Shown: positions 59,773-64,000 of the stretch, one piece after another
How the letters are laid out: every line of letters begins with the position of its first letter
Numbering within the stretch: position 1 is the stretch's first letter
DNA from: DALYJJ01 sp033763935
Lineage (GTDB): Bacteria; Acidobacteriota; Terriglobia; Bryobacterales; Bryobacteraceae
Direction: 5' to 3'
NCBI GenBank assembly: GCA_033763935.1
Contig: JANRJO010000024.1
Span: forward strand, 4,228-68,227
DNA length: 64,000 nt
Program-made: the position numbers and the translations under genes
Notes under the pieces: model-generated
Told to the model about the DNA's origin: nothing
The model's input: the letters and a program-made list of their open reading frames with translations, nothing else
Database searches by the model: none

Positions 59773-60797
59773 GCAGGTAAGCGTATCGCTTGGCCGGTGG
59801 CAGCGGATTCGTAGGCGCCGAACACCAGTCGCATCGTCTTGAGGTTGTCCTCACCGGTTGTTTCGCCGGCGGCGCGGCCGAGCATCGCCTCAGCGAGGTT
59901 CTCCTGGCAGGGCACGACACTGGAATGGACGACGTCGTAAGCGGGGTCCGCCCAGGGGAAGCGCGGCGGCGGATAGCGTTTGGCCATCGTTCCCGCTTCG
60001 GTTGTCGCGCGGATCCAAAAGTCCGGTCCAAGCTCCGCGGAGCCGCGGGAGCCCTCGGCGAAGATGTAGGTCTCGGGGAAGCGGTCGTGCTCGAGGAAGT
60101 TCTCTGCGTAGCCCATTTCGACCGTTATCGTCGCGCCGCCGCGGGTCTGCAGCATCACCGTGGCGATGTCTTCGCCGCGAATGTTCTTGTGGACCTTCTG
60201 CGTCTGGCAGTAGAGGCGCTCCGCTTCGCCGAAGAGAAAGCGCGCGACGTCGAGCACGTGGCTGCCGATGTCAGTCAGGATGAACTGGTCGATCTCCGCC
60301 AGGAACGGCTGGTTCCGGAAGACGGGGAAGCCGGAGACCATCGTGATGCGGGCGCGGAAGACGTCGCCGATGGCACCGGTACAGAGCGTCTTCTGGAACT
60401 GCCGGATGGGCGACTGCCAGCGCCAGTTCTCATTCACGAACAGAGCGACGCCGGCGCGGCGACATGCTTCAACGGAGGCCTCGGCTTCGTTGAGGGACAG
60501 CGCCAGCGGTTTCTGGCAGACCGCGGCGACCTTTCGTTGGGCCGCCAGCTGCACCAGCGGGCCATGCGTGTCGACGCTGGTGCAGATGTCGACGAAGTCG
60601 GGTTTCTCGGCCCGCAGCAAGGCTTCAGCGGTGTCATAGACGCGGGGCACGCCAAAGTCTTGGGCCAGTGCTTCGGCCTTCTCGCGTTTGAGATCGCAGA
60701 CGGCGATGCACTCGGCCAAGCCGGTAGCGAGCCAGCCATTCAACTGATAGCGGCTCCAGAACCCGGCGCCCAGAAGCGCGAAGCGAAGCTTGGTCAT
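59769..60797 (-). CDS. apsD: Gfo/Idh/MocA dehydrogenase, candidate D-apiose dehydrogenase
   Basis: The protein has 342 residues from the ATG giving MTKLRFALLGAGFWSRYQLN; 12 codons upstream are open but lie in the promoter. The Rossmann glycine motif is followed by DFVDICTSVDTHGPLVQLAA, the substrate-site block AVCQKPLALSLNEAEASVEA (a QKP variant of the family EKP), VNENWRWQSPIRQFQK and DIGSHVLDVARFLFGEAERL. Gene order with the apionolactonase-like gene points to ApsD, which oxidises D-apiose to apionolactone with NAD. Other aldose dehydrogenases share this fold, so the substrate is inferred. It is the first gene of the operon and is predicted to be translated from a leaderless mRNA. Confidence 0.68.
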   Translation of the reverse strand: MTKLRFALLGAGFWSRYQLNGWLATGLAECIAVCDLKREKAEALAQDFGVPRVYDTAEALLRAEKPDFVDICTSVDTHGPLVQLAAQRKVAAVCQKPLALSLNEAEASVEACRRAGVALFVNENWRWQSPIRQFQKTLCTGAIGDVFRARITMVSGFPVFRNQPFLAEIDQFILTDIGSHVLDVARFLFGEAERLYCQTQKVHKNIRGEDIATVMLQTRGGATITVEMGYAENFLEHDRFPETYIFAEGSRGSAELGPDFWIRATTEAGTMAKRYPPPRFPWADPAYDVVHSSVVPCQENLAEAMLGRAAGETTGEDNLKTMRLVFGAYESAATGQAIRLPA

Positions 60798-60803
60798 GGG
60801 GGC

Positions 60804-60818
60804 GATGATATACTCATC
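60804..60818. promoter_or_regulatory. Inverted repeat, candidate GntR/FCD operator
   Basis: GATGA-TATAC-TCATC is a perfect five-base inverted repeat with a five-base spacer, centred in the 27-bp gap between divergent genes. It overlaps the -10 box of the catabolic operon and lies next to the start of the GntR/FCD regulator, so the regulator is the natural candidate ligand; direct binding is inferred. Confidence 0.5.
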
Positions 60819-60833
60819 ACACCAGTGGGTCAA
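60805..60833 (-). promoter_or_regulatory. Sigma-70-type promoter of the apiose-like operon
   Basis: On the minus strand TTGACC (60833-60828) and TATCAT (60810-60805) are separated by 17 bases, each box one mismatch from consensus. The expected transcription start falls at or within a few bases of the ATG at 60797, so the first gene is predicted to have a leaderless mRNA. The -35 box lies inside the first codons of gntR on the other strand. Confidence 0.6.
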
Positions 60834-61553
60834 GTGCCATCAGAAGCGACCGGGCGCATTGTGCGGCGCAAGCTCGCCGACGAGGTGCTGGACCGCCTGC
60901 TGGCGATGATTGAAGCGCGGGAGGTGGCGGCGGGCGGGCAGTTGCCGTCGGAGCGCGAGTTGATGCGGCGGTTTGGTGTGGGAAGGCCGGCCGTGCGAGA
61001 AGCGATGCAATCGCTCGAGTCGATGGGGCTCATCGAGATTCAGCATGGGGAGCGGGCGCGGCTGAAGGAGCCGGGGCCGCGGACGCTGCTGGATCAGATC
61101 GACCGGACGGTACGTCATTTGCTAGTGACGTCTCCCGACATGCGCGCGCACTTGTTGGAAGCGCGGTTGTTGTTCGAGACGGGGATGGTGGCGTTGGCGG
61201 CGGCGCGGGCATCGGAGGAGGACCTTGCGCGATTAGGCGAGGCGCTAGCGACCCAAGAGGGCGCTGCGGGCGACCCGGCTCGTTTTGTGGCGGCGGACAT
61301 GGCGTTTCACAAGGCCATCGCCGAGGTGGGGCGAAACCCGATCTATACGGCAGTGAGCGAGGCGATGCTGCAGTGGGCATTCACACAGTACCCGCGGATG
61401 CTGCGGGTGAAGGGTGCGGAGAGGCTGACGCTGTCCGAGCACCGGGCGATCCTGGAGCGCGTCCGAGCGCGTGATGGCGCCGGCGCCGCGGAGGCGATGC
61501 GCGCGCACCTGATGCGAGCCAATCCGCAGTACGCTATTTCGACTCGAGCGTAG
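60825..61553 (+). CDS. GntR-family (FadR/FCD) transcription regulator
   Basis: The protein has 242 residues from GTG 60825; GTG 60834 is an equal choice. The GntR helix-turn-helix is AGGQLPSERELMRRFGVGRP, then AVREAMQSLESMGLIEIQHG. The FCD effector domain follows, with its metal-binding Asp/His set in FVAADMAFHKAIAEVGRNP and LSEHRAILERVRARDG. FCD domains bind sugar acids and similar metabolites and usually release DNA. The gene diverges from the apiose-like operon across 27 bp with an inverted repeat, so it most probably represses that operon and itself. TATACT at 60809 could be its own -10 box. Confidence 0.9.
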   Translation: MGQVPSEATGRIVRRKLADEVLDRLLAMIEAREVAAGGQLPSERELMRRFGVGRPAVREAMQSLESMGLIEIQHGERARLKEPGPRTLLDQIDRTVRHLLVTSPDMRAHLLEARLLFETGMVALAAARASEEDLARLGEALATQEGAAGDPARFVAADMAFHKAIAEVGRNPIYTAVSEAMLQWAFTQYPRMLRVKGAERLTLSEHRAILERVRARDGAGAAEAMRAHLMRANPQYAISTRA

Positions 61554-61941
61554 CTGTCCAGACGCCTTCGTCGATCTTCGAGCCGTCCGGCTTGGCTACG
61601 GTGCGGTACTTGCTTTCGAGCTTGCCGCGGGAGGCCGCTGCGGCATCGCTGGTTGTTTCAAACGAGTAGCCGTCGAACTCCCAGGCGCAGGCGAACTTGA
61701 CGCGATCGCCGTTGACGTCGATCGTTACGGTCTTGCACTTCACTTCGCGGCCAGCGGCGGTGAAGGTAAAGTTCGCGCCCCACGTCTCACCGTTCCTGGT
61801 GAGCGCGAGTCGGACGGTGCCGGCCGAGTTCTCGGCGCTGCCTTTGTACGAGCCTGTATAGACGCCTTCCGCCAGTTGTGCGTGGGCGGCAGTGGCAGCG
61901 CAGAACAGAGTCGCCAGACTGAGAATGGCAAGCCTTACCAT
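61534..61941 (-). CDS. Small exported beta-rich protein, unknown function
   Basis: The protein has 135 residues with a signal peptide (MVRLAILSLATLFCAATAAH). The mature part begins LAEGVYTGSYKGSAENSAGT, then VRLALTRNGETWGANFTFTA and VKFACAWEFDGYSFETTSDA, with two Cys. This is the look of a small lipocalin-like or eight-strand domain, but no family is assigned. Its 3' end overlaps the end of the convergent gntR by 20 bases. Confidence 0.7.
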   Translation of the reverse strand: MVRLAILSLATLFCAATAAHAQLAEGVYTGSYKGSAENSAGTVRLALTRNGETWGANFTFTAAGREVKCKTVTIDVNGDRVKFACAWEFDGYSFETTSDAAAASRGKLESKYRTVAKPDGSKIDEGVWTATLESK

Positions 61942-61968
61942 GATGGAGCTATTGTAGCGGGGCGGCGT

Positions 61969-62277
61969 TTAGAAGAGGCGGACCGTGACGTCCACGAGGC
62001 GGCCTTGATCGACGGTGGCCGTGATGACGGCGAGCGCTTCGCTTCGAGGTTCTTTCCAGATCAGGAGTTGGCGGCCGCTCAAGCCCTCCACCGTTTCAGC
62101 GGGTTCTCCGAGGCGCTCACGGGCGACACTCGCAGGCTGCCCTCGCAGTTCCTTCGACAACTGTTCCAGTTCGCGCCACGTCTGCTTGCGGCAGCGATGC
62201 TCCGCGAAGGAACGGCCCGCGCCGGCGGCGTAGAAGATACCGCAGAGACCGAGGAAGGCGGCGAACTCGACGAACAT
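61969..62277 (-). CDS. Small membrane-anchored protein, unknown function
   Basis: The protein has 102 residues. One N-terminal hydrophobic segment (MFVEFAAFLGLCGIFYAAGA) is followed by a charged helix (RKQTWRELEQLSKELRGQPA) and a short beta-like end (ALAVITATVDQGRLVDVTVR). The segment VARERLGEPAETVEGLSGRQ resembles SmpA/OmlA-type small domains, where a stop-and-turn around LGEP is common, but this is weak. It lies 76 bases before tRNA-Gln on the opposite strand. Confidence 0.6.
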   Translation of the reverse strand: MFVEFAAFLGLCGIFYAAGAGRSFAEHRCRKQTWRELEQLSKELRGQPASVARERLGEPAETVEGLSGRQLLIWKEPRSEALAVITATVDQGRLVDVTVRLF

Positions 62278-62335
62278 CGCTCTCGCTTAGGGTAGATGCG
62301 CGAGGCGATGGAGTCGAGTCAGAGAGCGCATGCGG

Positions 62336-62341
62336 TAAACT
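62336..62341 (+). promoter_or_regulatory. Candidate -10 box (TAAACT) of tRNA-Gln
   Basis: TAAACT lies 12 bases before the tRNA 5' end. The -35 region is not convincing, so confidence is low. Confidence 0.3.
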
Positions 62342-62353
62342 GAGAGGCAGCAC

Positions 62354-62427
62354 TCCCCGGTCGTCTAACGGTAGGACAGCGGCCTTTGGAGCCGTGAATC
62401 GTGGTTCGAATCCATGCCGGGGAGCCA
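62354..62427 (+). tRNA. tRNA-Gln (anticodon TTG), probable integration target
   Basis: The cloverleaf is complete. The acceptor TCCCCGG pairs with CCGGGGA, the D-arm is GTC-TAACGGTAG-GAC, and the anticodon arm CGGC-CTTTGGA-GCCG gives anticodon TTG, reading CAA glutamine codons. The T-arm holds GGTTCGAATCC; the discriminator is G and CCA is encoded at 62425-62427. The tRNA is intact although a recombinase frame enters it from the 3' side. Confidence 0.97.
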
Positions 62428-63972
62428 TTTCTCAAACTCGGCCGATGAAGTGGCTTCCGCTCCTTCTTTTCTTGCACTTGCAGAGTTCGATAGTGCCAAA
62501 GTTCGGAAGGGTTCGTGAAGGGTCACTTCTAACCGTCCATCCTTCCAAACGGCACCCTCCACCACGAGTTCCAGCAGTTTCCGCCTCTCCCGCGCATTCT
62601 GACGCTCGAATTCACGGCAAGCGATGCTGGTTAACCGCATCATGTTGAAGCCGGCCCGAAGGTCGGTGCCGCTCGTTTGGTGCTCGCTGATCTTCGCACG
62701 AAGCGTCTGCTGTTTCGACCGCGTATCCTTCGCCTTCTTGTCAAACTGTTCGGGAGTGATCCGGCCATCGAGCTTGTCCTCGTACATCGCATCGAGGCGA
62801 GCCTGCAGCCGATCCCACTCATCCTGCCAGGACTTGACCGTCCGTTGGCGGATTCGCTCGTCCTGCTCAATGGAGAAAGTGAGTTCCTGATCGAGCCACG
62901 CCAATACCGATTCCGGAATGACAAGTGATTTGAGGACGGCCACGAACTGCCTCTCCAGTACCTCCTCGCGTGTGTATGGTTCGTCGCACTTCCCCTTGTA
63001 GCCGGTGCAGTGGTAGTACACGTAACGCCGCTTCTTGAGTTCGGCAACCAAAGCGCACCGGCAGTGTCCGCAACGAACCAGCCCTGAGAACAGGAAGTCG
63101 TGGACCACCTTTCGGTGCCGGGACTCCATGCGGAGGTCCAGAAAATCCTGGACTTTTTCCCAGGTTTCCTTCGTCACCAACGGCTCGTAGCTACCTTGGT
63201 AGCGCACGCCTTTCCAGTCGAACTCGCCACTGTAGATTCGGTTGCGAAGTACAACGTGAAGGCTGCTGACGTTGACCTGTCGCGTTCCGAAAGGCAATTC
63301 TTCCGCCCGAACCTTCTCCGCGAGAGTCTTGAGCGTGTAATCGCCAGTTTCGAACCATTCAAAGATCTTCTGGATTGCGGGTCCCTGAATTGGGTGAGGG
63401 GCGATGGTTCTCCTGCCGTCAGCGCCCTGGACGTTCTGGTAGCCCATCGGGGCGACGCTCGGCCAGATGCCGCTCTTGGCCTTCTCTCTCATCCCCTTGC
63501 TGGCTTCTTCGCCGAGGTTCTCGACGTAGTTCTTGGCCATCAGGACTTTGATGCCGTGAAGAAACTTTTCAGACGAGCGTGATTCCGGGCCTATGACAAC
63601 GTTTTCTTTCGGGAAGTGAATGTCGAGCCCGAAATCGTCGATCGTTACCCAGTCCTTCAGGTTTCGGTAGAGCCGGTCAGTCTTTTCGACAATGATCGTC
63701 CGGCAGGCAGGCGTCTTCTTTAGGAAAGCCAGCATGGCGTTGAACTGCATGCGGCCGGCCACCTTGGCTGTTTCGACGTCGATGAATTCCTTAAGGATCT
63801 GCAGGTTCTCCTGCGTTGCGTAGTCGCGTAGGAGATTCAACTGAGCTTGGATGGAATACCCCTCTTGCTCTTGCTCCTTCGAGGAGACACGCGCGTAGAG
63901 CACGCAGCCGCGGATTGGACCAAGCATCGGCTTCGGCGCGCGCTTCTGCATCACGTAGACCGAGGAGGGCAT
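62365..63972 (-). CDS. Large serine recombinase (site-specific integrase)
   Basis: The protein has 535 residues from the ATG at 63972. A resolvase domain (about 20-160; GCVLYARVSSKEQEQEGYSI, with the catalytic Ser in ARVSS) is followed by a recombinase domain (about 165-300; APMGYQNVQGADGRRTIAPH), a zinc ribbon (about 305-345; LVRCGHCRCALVAELKKRRY, then YYHCTGYKGKCDE) and a coiled coil (about 390-450). The last 20 or so codons (PGMDSNHDSRLQRPLSYR) are antisense tRNA-Gln sequence, a typical sign of integration into a tRNA. No Shine-Dalgarno precedes the ATG. Codon use looks less GC-biased than in the neighbours. Confidence 0.9.
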   Translation of the reverse strand: MPSSVYVMQKRAPKPMLGPIRGCVLYARVSSKEQEQEGYSIQAQLNLLRDYATQENLQILKEFIDVETAKVAGRMQFNAMLAFLKKTPACRTIIVEKTDRLYRNLKDWVTIDDFGLDIHFPKENVVIGPESRSSEKFLHGIKVLMAKNYVENLGEEASKGMREKAKSGIWPSVAPMGYQNVQGADGRRTIAPHPIQGPAIQKIFEWFETGDYTLKTLAEKVRAEELPFGTRQVNVSSLHVVLRNRIYSGEFDWKGVRYQGSYEPLVTKETWEKVQDFLDLRMESRHRKVVHDFLFSGLVRCGHCRCALVAELKKRRYVYYHCTGYKGKCDEPYTREEVLERQFVAVLKSLVIPESVLAWLDQELTFSIEQDERIRQRTVKSWQDEWDRLQARLDAMYEDKLDGRITPEQFDKKAKDTRSKQQTLRAKISEHQTSGTDLRAGFNMMRLTSIACREFERQNARERRKLLELVVEGAVWKDGRLEVTLHEPFRTLALSNSASARKEGAEATSSAEFEKWLPGMDSNHDSRLQRPLSYR

Positions 63973-64000
63973 CTGTTGACAACTCTACCGCACCAGTTCC
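62428..64000 (-). mobile_element. One end of an integrative element in tRNA-Gln (continues past the window)
   Basis: The recombinase gene abuts the tRNA 3' end and its sequence is visibly more AT-rich than the rest of the window. Only this end is seen; the cargo and the far attachment site lie to the right. The extent inside the window is inferred from the recombinase. Confidence 0.6.

Noticed and set aside
59790..60824. N-terminal extension of the GntR frame across the dehydrogenase gene
   Set aside because: The extension is antisense to the dehydrogenase; the GntR domain starts right after GTG 60825/60834.

Overview
The window is high-GC DNA, very probably from an Acidobacteriota chromosome of the Solibacter/Bryobacter type (order Bryobacterales). 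The basis is gene content: an Oar-like TonB-dependent outer-membrane protein with an N-terminal carboxypeptidase-regulatory domain, a membrane winged-helix regulator of a type common in acidobacteria, a cytochrome-DUF1549-DUF1553 protein paired with a DUF1501 protein, BNR/sortilin-type propellers, a PEP-CTERM protein, DUF4384 and DUF4097 secreted proteins, and a BshB1-type deacetylase. No rRNA, CRISPR array or replication origin is visible.

Layout. 1-4398: a partial secreted Ig-like protein diverges from an operon of two exported DUF4384 proteins and an exported caspase-fold/PEGA/TPR protein. 4437-6934: a GH172-like (DUF2961) enzyme coupled to a PQQ-type propeller. 7352-8906: a subtilase without a signal peptide, facing a free-standing copy of its own type of propeptide. 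8949-13489: a lipoprotein and the cytochrome/DUF1553 plus DUF1501 pair. 13486-18337 (minus): ECF sigma factor, HEAT-repeat anti-sigma factor and two DUF4097 proteins, followed by a separate DUF481 porin-methyltransferase pair. 18409-26885: a membrane winged-helix/malectin regulator diverging from the Oar-like receptor, then a sortilin-type propeller. 26990-28185: PEP-CTERM protein and ssb. 28532-32698: five tightly packed plus-strand genes (exported protein, exported methyltransferase, PfkB kinase, rhomboid protease, BshB1-type deacetylase). 32695-40513 (minus): MFS transporter and a MoxR-DUF58-VWA-VWA cluster. 40544-49809: mixed genes, including tRNA-Arg(TCG), a SASA esterase, an enolase-superfamily/AraD1 pair, an ATP/ADP-translocase-like carrier and small secreted proteins. 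49903-51920: pepA and smpB. 51997-55240: a secretin with a cohesin-like tail plus two pseudopilins.

55248-61553 is the most coherent metabolic unit. Five overlapping or abutting minus-strand genes read as a Gfo/Idh/MocA dehydrogenase, an apionolactonase-like protein, a RhaT-family permease, a sugar-isomerase-fold enzyme and a PGDH_C-type dehydrogenase. A divergent GntR/FCD regulator sits across a 27-bp gap that holds a good promoter and an inverted repeat. I read this as a candidate D-apiose/D-apionate catabolic operon, that is, use of a branched plant-wall sugar.

The right end (62354-64000) holds tRNA-Gln(TTG) and a large serine recombinase. The recombinase frame runs antisense through most of the tRNA, and its base composition looks more AT-rich than the rest. 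This is probably one end of an integrative element that continues beyond the window.

All calls are by reading motifs; no database search was run. Starts were moved from the longest reading frame where a Shine-Dalgarno sequence, signal peptide or overlap supports a later start.
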